Made by a program: the position numbers and the translations under genes. The notes beneath the pieces were generated by a model. It saw only the letters and a list, made by a program, of their open reading frames with translations, ran no database searches and was not told where the DNA came from. Shown here piece after piece: positions 32,208-41,031 of a stretch of DNA of 46,585 nt (positions within the stretch are counted from its first letter, which is position 1; each line of letters begins with the position of its first letter). Source of the DNA: Chlamydiales bacterium. GTDB lineage: Bacteria; Chlamydiota; Chlamydiia; Chlamydiales; Simkaniaceae. The DNA is taken from NCBI GenBank assembly GCA_024233395.1, contig JACKPR010000006.1, forward strand, positions 1-46,585, read 5' to 3'.

Positions 32208-33800
32208 TTAAGTTGTTGAAGCAGTTTCAGCAGGAGCTTCCACTTTTGCAGCAGGCTCTGCTTCTTCGACTTCTTTCGCTTCTTCGAGCGTTTTTTCTTC
32301 TTCTCTCTTTGCAGTAAGAGAAAGGAACTGCTTATTAAGAGAGCGTGCGGCAATGATCCAAACAAAGATAATTCCAAGAAGAATAATCGCTACATAAGGA
32401 GCAATGACGCCGACAACAGCGGTGTTGAGAGCAAAGAAAAGTCCTTGTTGGATGAGAGATCCACCCGATTTACCCAATCTTGCACCCACAACATCAATTG
32501 CGGCTTTACCTTTAACCTTCTCTTCTTGACCAAGAGGAATGTATGCCATTTCCTTTGTTGGATCAAAGAAGGAATATTTAGACGATTTACTCGCAATATT
32601 TTGGATGGTACCAAAGATAACGGCAATGAAGAGAGGTGTTGATCCAAGAGCTTGAACCATCGCTTGGAAGCTTCCTCCAAAGATAATAAAGGAGAAGAAT
32701 CCAACGCCTGTCACCATCAACATCACTGGAGTAATAAGGGCTGTTTTTCCCCATCCAAAACGACGGACAATGTTTCCTCCAAGGAAGAAGGTTACAAGGA
32801 TCGTAATGTATCCTGTTAATTGTGAGAATCGACCCATGAAGGCTTGATAATCATTATAGTCGGGGTACTGGTGATGAAGGGAATCTTTCCAGGTTACTTC
32901 GACGAGGTTGATCGAAATTCCATACGCCATAACGAGGATCGCGATACAGCCAAGATATTTCGAACGGATGAGGTACATGAAGCTCTCTTTCATCGATAGC
33001 TTTGGTTTTTTCTTCTTATCAGCTTTTTGTTCACTTGGATCGTAAAAACGTTTGTCTGTTAAGACATATTTGTTAATCCACCAGTAGATTCCAAGAACCA
33101 TTAATCCGGCAAAAACAACCATTGACATGGTGTAGTTTAAAGTTACTTGCCATGGGTCTGCTGCGGTGATTTTTTCACGAAGCGTTGCTGCCCAGCGGAT
33201 GAAAGTTCCTGAGATAATCAAAGAGATATTCGCAAACATCGAGAAGATTGTATAGAACCGTCTAGATTCAGAAACCTTACTGATATCATTGGCAAATCCC
33301 CAGAATAGGAGGGAGATCGCCATACTTCCCCAAAGTTCTGACATCACATAGAACAGAGAGAATGTCCAGTTGCGGATAACGTCAATCAGTCCTTTTGCAC
33401 CTGTAGGTAGGGTGGCTTGTAGCCAATCACAGAATGCATGAGGGTGAAGAGATTCTCTAAGAGGATAGAGAACAGTACCAAAGAGTCCAAAGAACACAAT
33501 GAAAGGAATCACTGTGGTATAAAAAAGGACAGGTTTGCTGAGTTTATTACTAAGTTTAGCATAAAGCAGCATAAAGAGAATTGCACAAGGCAATACCGCC
33601 CATAGTTTTAAGAATGGAATAACCTGAGATCCTTTCGCTGCAGTTACAACGAGGGTATCTTTGGTGTCTCTTAGGATTGTATAATTAAAAAGAATGAAGA
33701 AAAAGAGGAGAACCATCGGTATTAGCTTTTTCAGCTCAAAGCGATGAACCGGCCAAAGACGCGATCTCCACTTACCAAATTCTTGTGTAGTTGATGCCAT
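32208..33800 (-). CDS. npt1: ATP/ADP translocase (nucleotide transporter Npt1 type)
   Basis: 530 residues. A basic N-terminus, then about twelve hydrophobic helices, with the family start RFELKKLIPMVLLFFFILFN, TILRDTKDTLVVTA and VLFWGFANDI-like LLFWGFANDISKVSESRRFY. These are the plastid/chlamydial/rickettsial nucleotide transporters that exchange host ATP for ADP. Such proteins are a hallmark of obligate intracellular life. The C-terminus (from about 505) is an Ala/Glu-rich tail (EEAEPAAKVEAPAETAS), probably disordered and cytosolic. A good promoter lies at 33897-33924 and a terminator at 32158-32185, so it is a single-gene transcript. The copy next to CT066 corresponds to CT065 (adt1). Substrate exchange as ATP/ADP is inferred from position and family. 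Confidence 0.95.
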   Translation of the reverse strand: MASTTQEFGKWRSRLWPVHRFELKKLIPMVLLFFFILFNYTILRDTKDTLVVTAAKGSQVIPFLKLWAVLPCAILFMLLYAKLSNKLSKPVLFYTTVIPFIVFFGLFGTVLYPLRESLHPHAFCDWLQATLPTGAKGLIDVIRNWTFSLFYVMSELWGSMAISLLFWGFANDISKVSESRRFYTIFSMFANISLIISGTFIRWAATLREKITAADPWQVTLNYTMSMVVFAGLMVLGIYWWINKYVLTDKRFYDPSEQKADKKKKPKLSMKESFMYLIRSKYLGCIAILVMAYGISINLVEVTWKDSLHHQYPDYNDYQAFMGRFSQLTGYITILVTFFLGGNIVRRFGWGKTALITPVMLMVTGVGFFSFIIFGGSFQAMVQALGSTPLFIAVIFGTIQNIASKSSKYSFFDPTKEMAYIPLGQEEKVKGKAAIDVVGARLGKSGGSLIQQGLFFALNTAVVGVIAPYVAIILLGIIFVWIIAARSLNKQFLSLTAKREEEKTLEEAKEVEEAEPAAKVEAPAETASTT

Positions 33801-33896
33801 ATTTCGTTCCTTATAAAATTCTTTTTTGAAACATTCGCTAGAACTTTTAAACCACCTTTAAAAATTGTAGAGAATGCTTCATTTTCAAGCACACCT

Positions 33897-33924
33897 ATTA
33901 TAGAGTATCTTTGTTAGAAAGCAA
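33897..33924 (-). promoter_or_regulatory. Promoter of the ATP/ADP translocase gene
   Basis: On the minus strand TTGCTT (33924-33919), 16 bases, perfect TATAAT (33902-33897). It leaves a leader of about 90 bases before ATG 33800, which is preceded by AAGGAA. Confidence 0.65.
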
Positions 33925-33952
33925 GAAAAAAGTGAATGGATCCATAAATGAA

Positions 33953-33978
33953 AAATGGGTGCTAATCGGCACCCATTT
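33953..33978 (-). terminator. Terminator after the CT066-like gene
   Basis: AAATGGGTGC (33953-33962) pairs with GCACCCATTT (33969-33978) around a six-base loop. On the minus strand the second arm is followed by further T residues. It isolates the CT066-like gene from the npt promoter just downstream. Confidence 0.85.
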
Positions 33979-34008
33979 AAGAGATTCATATTGATGAGAA
34001 GAAAAACT

Positions 34009-34542
34009 TTACTTTTCACTCATCGCTTCTGCTCCAGCAGCAATAAGTGCTTGCTGAGCATTAACAGCTTCAACGTAGGCATTCCAAAGCTCATGATCTA
34101 CGCTACCATTTCGAACGCTTTGAATAAGCTCGCGCTTGCATTGTGCAAGAGATTTTTTAGGGCTAAGAAGTGAGATCATTTCTTTATCCCCAGAAAGTCG
34201 TGCCATATTAAGAAGTCTCTCAAGCTGAAGCTTTGAAAAGGCCAGTTGATCTTTCTTTTTTCGTGATCCTCGAGCAGCTCTTTGCTTAGGCGGAACGACG
34301 AGAGGTCGGTCTGCTCTAATAATAAATTTTTCAATCATTGAAGAGAGTTCATTAGGATTTTTATATTTCATTTTACGGAGAGTAAAATGGTGCATATATC
34401 CCCCTGAGTTCATAGGGATATATTTGCAGAGATCGTTTTCTTTTCTGCCTCTAACTTTTTTAATTGCTTTCGCAATAACACCTTCAAGTTCTTCAAGCCT
34501 TTTAGTGTTAGTTTTAACAGTTTCTTGTTCAGTAAAGCTCAT
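34009..34542 (-). CDS. Conserved chlamydial basic protein, CT066-like
   Basis: 177 residues, soluble and rich in Lys and Arg, without recognised domains. It has an N-terminal helix (TKRLEELEGVIAKAIKKVRG), a basic patch (PPKQRAARGSRKKKDQL, about 101-117), and a C-terminal helical region (QSVRNGSVDHELWNAYVEAV). I assign it by position between the ATP/ADP translocase and the ytg genes, where C. trachomatis has CT066. The basic patch suggests nucleic-acid or membrane contact, not shown. ATG 34542 is preceded by AAGGAAAAGGGG. It has its own terminator. Type III secretion of such proteins has been discussed for Chlamydia, but nothing here proves it. Confidence 0.7.
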   Translation of the reverse strand: MSFTEQETVKTNTKRLEELEGVIAKAIKKVRGRKENDLCKYIPMNSGGYMHHFTLRKMKYKNPNELSSMIEKFIIRADRPLVVPPKQRAARGSRKKKDQLAFSKLQLERLLNMARLSGDKEMISLLSPKKSLAQCKRELIQSVRNGSVDHELWNAYVEAVNAQQALIAAGAEAMSEK

Positions 34543-34877
34543 AATAGCCCCTTTTCCTTATAACAGTATCTTGTAAGACATGAGTAAAGTAAAAAATTAA
34601 CTTTCACATAATAATGAAAAATTTATTTTTCACTGTTTATATTCTAATCACGACATACTTTTATACTATCGAGATTTTTAAATGCAATATTTATTTTATT
34701 CATCAACATTAATAGTTGTAAGTCTCTATAGAAATAATTCAGTATTCTGAGCAATTTTAGTAAATGAACTTGTTTTAGGCAAGAATTAATTGTTGCATAG
34801 GAATTCCTTAAGTTAATAATCTCTTCACTTAAGACTTGTGAATAGAATAATCTTTAATCGCTTGGAGCCAATAGTTT
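34543..34877. other. AT-rich divergent intergenic region upstream of CT066-like and mrp
   Basis: A 335-base gap that must hold the promoter of the CT066-like gene and that of the seven-gene mrp-rseP operon. The most notable element is the 10-bp palindrome AGGAATTCCT at 34799-34808, about 70 bases before mrp, a possible operator for the DtxR-like repressor domain encoded by ytgC. I see no convincing -35/-10 pair and no RNA gene. Confidence 0.4.
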
Positions 34878-35894
34878 ATGGATAACCCTACAATAAATAA
34901 AAAAAAATTGAATCCTGCGCCTAGTATTATTGGAATTTTAGCAGGGAAGGGAGGGGTTGGAAAGTCCACAATTACTGCCGAACTAGCCCTAGCCCTAAAT
35001 AAAGAGGGCTATAAGGTTGGGGTTTTGGATGCGGATATTTATGGCCCTTCAATCCGCCATCTTCTCCCTGAAAAAGAGCTTCCTAGGGCTAAAGGAGAAA
35101 AAGTGACTCCCGCTGATTGTGATGGGGTCGCAGTGATCTCCTCAGCCTATTTTCCAGAAGGAAGAGGGCCTACAGGGGTGAGAGCTCCAATAGCTAATCA
35201 AATCATCGCTCAATTTATTGAGGAGGTAGAGTGGGGGCCTTTAGATTTCCTCCTCGTTGACTTTCCTCCTGGAACAGGAGATGTTCAGATCACCTTGACG
35301 CAAAGACTTTTTTTTAATGGGGCGATTATTGTGACAACTCCAGAGACTCTCTCTCTTTTAGATGTTCGGAAGTCAATGGAAATGTGCCTTCAAATGGGGG
35401 TACCTCTTTTAGGGGTTTTAGAGAATATGAGTTATTGTGTCCTTCCTGGAAACGAAACGCGTCATTATTTATTTGGAAAGGGAGGAGGAAAATCGTTATC
35501 TGAGGAATTTGATGTCCCTCTTCTTGCTGAAATACCCATTGATCAAGGGCTTAATCAATCGGATATCGAAAAGACTTCTACCCCTCTTTTTGAGAAGCTA
35601 GGGAAAACAATTGTTTACAAGGTTAATGAAGAAAAGGGGTGTAAAATAAAGAGGGTTGATCGGTATCATTTCTCTATTGAATGGTTAGATGGTATAAAAA
35701 GTCTTTACCAATTTAGTGATGTGCAGGGAATGTGTCCTTGCATTGAGTGTACAATGAAAAAAGAAAAATGCGCAGTTGATGTTGAAGGAATAGAAATTCA
35801 CCCGATAGGGAACTATGGGGTTCAATTCAATTTCTCCAAAGGATGCTCGAAAGGAATTTACCCATTTTCATATTTAAGAAGATTAGATCGATGA
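34878..35894 (+). CDS. mrp: Mrp/NBP35-type Fe-S carrier ATPase fused to a DUF971 domain
   Basis: 338 residues. Residues about 17-245 are the Mrp P-loop ATPase: deviant Walker A GKGGVGKST, DADIYGPSI, LLVDFPPGTGD, and ENMSYCVLPG. Residues about 255-338 form a DUF971 (GBBH-like N-terminal) domain with a zinc-type cluster, CPCIECTMKKEKC. Mrp proteins carry and insert iron-sulphur clusters; fusion to DUF971 is known in several bacteria and suggests coupling to Fe-S trafficking. It heads an operon with metal-transport genes, and its ATGA overlap with ytgA ties expression together. ATG 34878 has GGAG 11 bases upstream. In Mrp the usual metal-binding CxxC after ENMSY is altered (CVLPG), so cluster binding may differ. 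Confidence 0.9.
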   Translation: MDNPTINKKKLNPAPSIIGILAGKGGVGKSTITAELALALNKEGYKVGVLDADIYGPSIRHLLPEKELPRAKGEKVTPADCDGVAVISSAYFPEGRGPTGVRAPIANQIIAQFIEEVEWGPLDFLLVDFPPGTGDVQITLTQRLFFNGAIIVTTPETLSLLDVRKSMEMCLQMGVPLLGVLENMSYCVLPGNETRHYLFGKGGGKSLSEEFDVPLLAEIPIDQGLNQSDIEKTSTPLFEKLGKTIVYKVNEEKGCKIKRVDRYHFSIEWLDGIKSLYQFSDVQGMCPCIECTMKKEKCAVDVEGIEIHPIGNYGVQFNFSKGCSKGIYPFSYLRRLDR

Positions 35895-36847
35895 AGAGAT
35901 GGATCCTCCTCCTCCTGATTTCTTGCGTTGCTTTTTCGTGTAGCAAAGCTCCACAGAGCTCCTTTATGTCTGACAGTGGAAAAGTAAAGGTTCTTTCTAC
36001 CACAGCAATGATTGATGACTTGGTTGCTGAAATTGGGGGAGAAGAGATAGATCATACCTGTTTAATTGTAGGGAACTTGGATCCCCATAGCTATGAACTC
36101 GTAAAGGGAGATGATGAAAAATTTTTCCAAGCAGATTTGATTTTTTATAATGGATTAGGGCTTGAGCATGGGGCAAGCCTCCACGAACATTTGGAAAAGC
36201 ATTCGAATGCAATTGGTCTTGGAGATGTATTGATTCGGGAGGATCAAGAGGCCTTTCTTATGATTGATGATCAGCTAGACCCCCATTTTTGGATGGATAT
36301 TGAACTTTTCTCTCGATCCATTACCCCTATTGTTGCAGCCCTTTCTGAAAAGGATCCCTCTCATGCAACTCTCTATAAAGAAAGGGGAGAAATCTTAAGA
36401 AATAAAATGCTTGAAAAAGATCAAGTTCTCTTTGAAAAAATTCAAAAAATCCCTTCTGAAAAACGGTATTTAGTTTCGAGTCACGATGCCTTTTTTTACT
36501 TTGCTAGAAAATATTTAGCAGAATCAAAAGAAGAAAACTGGGAAAAAAGATTTACTGCTCCTGAAGGACTTGCTCCAGATGGACAAATGAGCGTTGTCGA
36601 TATCCAAGAAGTCAGTGAATTTCTTTGTGAACATCAAATTCATGTTGTCTTCCCTGAAACAAATGTCAATCGTGATGCCTTAAAAAAAATCGTTGCGATC
36701 TGTCGAGAAAAAGGGCTCCATGTTAGAATAGCAACGACTCCTCTATATGGGGATACAATGGGAGTAAAAGGGACAGGGGCTGAGACCTACCTCGATATGA
36801 TTGAGCACAATGTTCATGCCCTTGCCGATGAACTGTCAAAAGAGTAA
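35891..36847 (+). CDS. ytgA: Metal ABC transporter substrate-binding lipoprotein YtgA
   Basis: 318 residues from ATG 35891, which overlaps the mrp stop (ATGA) and gives a clean lipoprotein signal, MKRWILLLLISCVAFSC, with acylated Cys. It is a ZnuA/MntC-type (cluster A-I) binding protein with metal ligands in NLDPHSYE (His), LDPHFWMD (His), SSHDAFFYF (His) and FPETNVN (Glu). In Chlamydia YtgA binds iron and feeds the YtgBCD permease. Lipid-anchored, periplasmic face of the inner membrane. The ligand set cannot by itself separate iron, zinc and manganese; the iron assignment rests on the chlamydial orthologue and the co-encoded YtgR-like repressor. Confidence 0.92.
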   Translation: MKRWILLLLISCVAFSCSKAPQSSFMSDSGKVKVLSTTAMIDDLVAEIGGEEIDHTCLIVGNLDPHSYELVKGDDEKFFQADLIFYNGLGLEHGASLHEHLEKHSNAIGLGDVLIREDQEAFLMIDDQLDPHFWMDIELFSRSITPIVAALSEKDPSHATLYKERGEILRNKMLEKDQVLFEKIQKIPSEKRYLVSSHDAFFYFARKYLAESKEENWEKRFTAPEGLAPDGQMSVVDIQEVSEFLCEHQIHVVFPETNVNRDALKKIVAICREKGLHVRIATTPLYGDTMGVKGTGAETYLDMIEHNVHALADELSKE

Positions 36848-37623
36848 TGATAATGGACCATGCAATCGATATCCATCAGTTAACTGTAAATTATGAGAAA
36901 ACCTCAGCGCTTTGGGATATCAATGTTTCGATTCCAAGTGGAAGCCTTGTGGGGATTATTGGTCCGAATGGAGCCGGAAAAAGTACCCTTTTAAAAGCGC
37001 TTCTTGGACTTGTTAATCCTTTATCAGGAAGTGTCTATTTCTTTGGAAAACCATTTGCAAAAATGAAGGATCGGATTGCTTATGTTCCTCAAAAAGGGAC
37101 GATTGATTGGGATTTTCCAATCACAGTTTTTGATGTTGTTTTAATGGGAAGGTATCCCAAACTTAAGGGATTAAAGTGGTACAAAAAAGCTGATAAAGAA
37201 GCGGCTAGAAAAATTTTAGATCGCTTAGAAATGGGCTCTCTTGCTGATAGACAAATTAGCGCTCTTTCAGGAGGACAACAACAACGACTCTTTATTGCTA
37301 GGGCCCTTCTTCAAGAAGCAGATATTCTGCTACTAGATGAACCCTTTGCGGCTGTTGATAAAGCAACTGAAGAGATCATTATCCGAACCCTTAAAGAGCT
37401 TAGGAATAAAGGAAAAACAATTCTTGTTGTTCATCATGATTTAAAAACAGCCCATGATTATTTTGATCAGGCTCTTCTTATTAATACCTCGCTTGTTTCC
37501 AGCGGAAAGACAGAGGATTCGCTATCGACCGACAATTTAGCTCGAGCTTATGGGCAAAAAGGGGAACTTTTAGGTGAGGCGACACGTCTATCGACTGCTG
37601 AAAAAGCGGGGCTTTCAACATGA
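36847..37623 (+). CDS. ytgB: Metal ABC transporter ATP-binding protein YtgB
   Basis: 258 residues. ABC ATPase motifs: Walker A GPNGAGKST, Q-loop in YVPQKGTIDW, signature LSGGQQQR, Walker B ILLLDEPFA, and switch VVHHDL. It powers the Ytg permease from the cytoplasmic side. The ATG at 36847 shares a base with the ytgA stop; an ATG two codons later is equally good. It overlaps ytgC by four bases. The C-terminal tail (about 205-258) differs from the core and resembles that of zinc/manganese transporter ATPases. Confidence 0.93.
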   Translation: MIMDHAIDIHQLTVNYEKTSALWDINVSIPSGSLVGIIGPNGAGKSTLLKALLGLVNPLSGSVYFFGKPFAKMKDRIAYVPQKGTIDWDFPITVFDVVLMGRYPKLKGLKWYKKADKEAARKILDRLEMGSLADRQISALSGGQQQRLFIARALLQEADILLLDEPFAAVDKATEEIIIRTLKELRNKGKTILVVHHDLKTAHDYFDQALLINTSLVSSGKTEDSLSTDNLARAYGQKGELLGEATRLSTAEKAGLST

Positions 37624-38927
37624 CGTTATTTGATTTTTTTATTGATCCTCTCTATCGCGCCCCCTTTATTGGATCGATGTTGATGTGTCTATCTGCAGCG
37701 ATGATGGGAGCTCTAATGTTTGTCAAAAGGCGTAGCCTTTTAGGAGAAACACTTTCTCATGCAACCTATCCTGGAGTTGTTTTTGGAGCATTAATAGGAG
37801 CGCTCTTTTTAGAACCCACTTCCCTCTCATCGGTTTTTATCGTTTTAGGAGGAGCTTTTCTTTTTGCTTATTTTGGACTAGAAATCATTGAACGCTTAAG
37901 AAATCGTTTTCGTGTCCATTTTGATGCAGCTCTTTGTCTTGTCCTCTCTGTTTCATTGGGACTAGGTGTTGTTTTTGCGAGTCGCATTCAGTTTACCCAT
38001 CCCCTATGGTACCAGCAATCGCAAGTGTTTATTTATGGGCAAGCGGCTACAATGACCGACATCCATATCATGATTTATGGAATTTTATCCTTAATCGTTA
38101 CTTTGTTTGTCCTCTATCGCTTTCGAGAAATTGAACTTGTCTTTTTCGATGCCCTTTTTGGAAAAAGTATTGGGTTGAATATTCATCGCGTATTTAGAGG
38201 GGTCTTTTTTCTCCTCATTCTATCGATTATTGTAGGGATTCGAAGCGTTGGAGTTGTTTTAATGGCAGGAATGTTGATTGCCCCTGCTGCTGCTGCTCGG
38301 AGTTTTACCGATCGTCTTTCTCACCTCCTGGTTTTATCTGGAATTTTTGGACTCTTCAGTGGGTTTGGAGGAAACTATTTGTCTGTTAAACTTTCTGAGC
38401 AGGGACTCATTTATCCAACGGGTCCTATGATTCTTCTTTTTGCGGCTTCCATTACCCTTTTATCGCTGATCTTTGCTCCTAAAAGAGGGGCTGTTTCCCG
38501 TCTTCTTCGGATCTCTCGTTTTCGCTATCGGTGTCAATCGGAGAATATTTTAAAAACCCTTTGGAAAGGGGGAAAAGAAATTCCTCATACACCAGCAGAA
38601 GTATTGAAATGGAATCGAATGAATCGTTTCCGGTTTAAAAGAGTCCTCTTTTCTCTTAAAAGAGAGGGGTGGATCGATACTGTTTCAAAGGGAAAAATTT
38701 TACTCACTCCCGATGGGGTTAAACGAGCGCAGCGCCTTGTCCGACTGCATCGGTTATGGGAACTTTATTTAGTTTCCTGCTTAAAAGTGGATGAGGAAAG
38801 GGTCCATCATAGCGCGGAAGAGATGGAACATATTTTAACTCCAAGTCTTGAAGAAAGACTCAGCGAACTTCTCAATCATCCAAAAAAAGATCCTCATCAA
38901 AAACCGATCCCACAAGGAGAGCTCTGA
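37620..38927 (+). CDS. ytgC: Metal permease-repressor fusion YtgC-YtgR
   Basis: 435 residues in two parts. Residues 1 to about 285 are an ABC-3 metal permease with about eight helices (SMLMCLSAAMMGALMFV, LLGETLSHATYPGVV). Residues about 300-435 are a DtxR-type repressor: a winged-helix part (TPAEVLKWNRMNRFRFKRVL, SLKREGWID) and a dimerisation/metal domain with RLVRLHRLWELYL, VHHSAEEMEHIL, matching the DtxR ligands HxxxE, H and EH, ending LLNHPKKDPHQKPIP. The same fusion is known in Chlamydia, where the repressor is released from the permease and controls the ytg operon in response to iron. Start ATG 37620 overlaps ytgB by four bases. Confidence 0.92.
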   Translation: MTLFDFFIDPLYRAPFIGSMLMCLSAAMMGALMFVKRRSLLGETLSHATYPGVVFGALIGALFLEPTSLSSVFIVLGGAFLFAYFGLEIIERLRNRFRVHFDAALCLVLSVSLGLGVVFASRIQFTHPLWYQQSQVFIYGQAATMTDIHIMIYGILSLIVTLFVLYRFREIELVFFDALFGKSIGLNIHRVFRGVFFLLILSIIVGIRSVGVVLMAGMLIAPAAAARSFTDRLSHLLVLSGIFGLFSGFGGNYLSVKLSEQGLIYPTGPMILLFAASITLLSLIFAPKRGAVSRLLRISRFRYRCQSENILKTLWKGGKEIPHTPAEVLKWNRMNRFRFKRVLFSLKREGWIDTVSKGKILLTPDGVKRAQRLVRLHRLWELYLVSCLKVDEERVHHSAEEMEHILTPSLEERLSELLNHPKKDPHQKPIPQGEL

Positions 38928-39892
38928 TGAATCCTTATACTGGTCAATCATTCTTTAGTTTTTTTGGGATTCTTTTTCATCGCCTTTTCCAATTTCTAAA
39001 AGGGGACTTAAATAGTCTTGCTTCAGATGAGGTCCAAGTTTTAGTGTTAATCTTGATTGCGCTTTCATCTGCAATAGTTGGAACCTTTCTTGTCTTAAAG
39101 AAAATGACGATGCTTGCCAATTCTCTCTCGCATACAATCCTTCTGGGAATAGTTGGAGCCTTTCTTATTGGGAAGTATCTCTTTTCTCAAGGTGGAGGTC
39201 TTTATACGCTTCATATTCCTTCTCTGATTATTGGAGCTTTGATCACAGCACTTTTCACAACATTTAGTACGGAATTCCTCCATAAGAAACTTCGCCTTCA
39301 AGAAGATGCGAGTATTGGTCTTATCTTTACCGCTTTTTTTGCTTTAGGGGTTGTTTTAGTCACGACCCTTTCTCGCAATAGCCATTTGGGAATCGAAGCC
39401 ATTATGGGAAATGTCGATGCTCTCCACCCTGATAATGTGAAACAAGTCTTTTATCTATTCCTCTTTAATAGTGCGATTGCCTTTTTCTTTTTCCGTCGTT
39501 TAGAAGTCACTGCTTTTGATCCTCAATTGGCTAAGAACTTTGGGATTTCACTCCTCTTTTTTAATTATCTTTTAATGTTTCAAACGGCGCTCACTGCTAT
39601 CGGCTCTTTTCGGGCAGTGGGGGTTTTTCTCTTTCTTGCATTCTTAGTCGCTCCTGTTTTAACAGCGCGGTTTTTTACTCATCGACTCAAACCCCTCCTA
39701 TTTTTAGCAGGAGGGATTGGGGTGATTGCGTCCATTGTTTCTGTAGCCCTTTCCAGACATTTCCTTTCTGTGTATAATATTCCTTTAGCTACATCAGGAC
39801 TTGCTGCCAGTATTTTAGGATTATGTTTTGCCTGTGGAGCTATTTATCGTCTAAGAACCTGTTCAAAACAGGTTCTAAGGAAAGCGCAATGA
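38927..39892 (+). CDS. ytgD: Metal ABC transporter permease YtgD
   Basis: 321 residues, a second ABC-3 family permease with about eight to nine membrane helices, including VLVLILIALSSAIVGTFLVL, LLGIVGAFLIGKYLF and the loop MLANSLSHTILLG typical of the family. It pairs with YtgC to form the inner-membrane channel fed by YtgA and powered by YtgB. Its ATG 38927 shares one base with the ytgC stop. Its last codons form a hairpin (39851-39879) before the overlapping dxr start. Confidence 0.93.
   Translation: MNPYTGQSFFSFFGILFHRLFQFLKGDLNSLASDEVQVLVLILIALSSAIVGTFLVLKKMTMLANSLSHTILLGIVGAFLIGKYLFSQGGGLYTLHIPSLIIGALITALFTTFSTEFLHKKLRLQEDASIGLIFTAFFALGVVLVTTLSRNSHLGIEAIMGNVDALHPDNVKQVFYLFLFNSAIAFFFFRRLEVTAFDPQLAKNFGISLLFFNYLLMFQTALTAIGSFRAVGVFLFLAFLVAPVLTARFFTHRLKPLLFLAGGIGVIASIVSVALSRHFLSVYNIPLATSGLAASILGLCFACGAIYRLRTCSKQVLRKAQ
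39851..39879 (+). other. Hairpin before the dxr ribosome site
   Basis: AGAACCTG pairs with CAGGTTCT around TTCAAAA (39854-39876 core, with two further pairs past one mismatch). The Shine-Dalgarno AAGGA of dxr lies at the foot of the second arm, so the hairpin could couple dxr translation to passage of ribosomes through ytgD. Confidence 0.45.
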
Positions 39893-41031
39893 AAAAGATT
39901 TCTATCCTTGGAAGTACCGGATCGATTGGAAAAAATGTTTTAGAAGTTGCTGAGCATTTGGGAATCGAAGTCGTTGGTCTTTCTGCTCATTCTAATATCG
40001 ATCTTCTTGAAGAGCAGGCGCTCAAATGGCGTCCAAAATGTATTGCTGTTTTTGATGAAACGCAAGCCTGCGAACTTCAAAAACGCCTTCCTAAAATGAC
40101 CATTTTGGCAGGGATGGAAGGGCTGATTGAAGTTGCCACAATTGCTGAGGCAGATTTTGTTGTTTCATCCATTGTAGGAGCAAGGGGAATTCTTCCAACC
40201 CTTAAGGCAATTGAAGCAGGAAAAACGATTGGTCTGGCAAATAAAGAGGTCTTGATTGCTGCTGGAGAACTTATTATGAATGCAGCAAAAAAACAAGCCG
40301 TTGATATCCTTCCGATCGATAGCGAACATAGTGCAATTTTTCAGTGTTTACAAGGGGAATGTCCCTCTGGTGTCCGTCGCCTTGTCTTAACCGCATCAGG
40401 AGGTCCTTTCAGAACTCATTCTCTGGAAGAACTAGAAAAAATTACCCCAAGCTCTGCTCTCAACCATCCGACATGGAAAATGGGGAAAAAAGTGACGATT
40501 GATTCTTCTACTTTGATGAATAAAGGACTTGAAGTCATCGAAGCAAAATTTCTCTTTGACATTCCTGTAGAAAAAATTGATGTCGTGGTCCACCCTCAAA
40601 GTATTATTCATAGTTTGGTTGAATTTATTGATGGTTCCCTTCTTTCTCAGATGGGAGAACATGATATGAAGATTCCCATTCAGTATGCATTGACCTATCC
40701 AAAGAGAAAAAAAGGAATTGTTCCTTGTTTCGATTTCGAGAAGTATTCTAAACTAGAGTTTTTTAGCCCAGATCTGGAAAAATTTCCTTGTTTAGGTCTT
40801 GCTTATGAAGCAGCAAAGCAAGGAGGAACCCTTCCTTGTTTTATGAATGCGGCAAATGAAGTCCTAGTAGACCAATTTTTGGAAGGGAAAATTAGCTGGT
40901 TAGAGATAGGAAAAAAATTAGAAACCCTAATGGGTGCCCATCGAGCGCTTCCTCAAGAAAGTTTTGAAACTCTTCTTGAAGTGGATCAAGAGGCGCGGGC
41001 AATGGCAGCCCTACACGAATCATTGAGGTGA
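39889..41031 (+). CDS. dxr: 1-deoxy-D-xylulose 5-phosphate reductoisomerase
   Basis: 380 residues from ATG 39889, which overlaps the ytgD stop by four bases and is supported by AAGGA. It makes 2-C-methyl-D-erythritol 4-phosphate from DXP with NADPH, the committed step of the non-mevalonate isoprenoid pathway. Seen: NADPH loop GSTGSIGKNV, NKEVLIAAGE, the metal site PIDSEHSAIFQ, SGGPFR, and substrate residues in HPTWKMGKKVTIDSSTLMNKG and HPQSIIHSLVEF. Normal length for the family (CT071 counterpart, from memory). It is followed with a four-base overlap by rseP. Confidence 0.97.
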   Translation: MKKISILGSTGSIGKNVLEVAEHLGIEVVGLSAHSNIDLLEEQALKWRPKCIAVFDETQACELQKRLPKMTILAGMEGLIEVATIAEADFVVSSIVGARGILPTLKAIEAGKTIGLANKEVLIAAGELIMNAAKKQAVDILPIDSEHSAIFQCLQGECPSGVRRLVLTASGGPFRTHSLEELEKITPSSALNHPTWKMGKKVTIDSSTLMNKGLEVIEAKFLFDIPVEKIDVVVHPQSIIHSLVEFIDGSLLSQMGEHDMKIPIQYALTYPKRKKGIVPCFDFEKYSKLEFFSPDLEKFPCLGLAYEAAKQGGTLPCFMNAANEVLVDQFLEGKISWLEIGKKLETLMGAHRALPQESFETLLEVDQEARAMAALHESLR

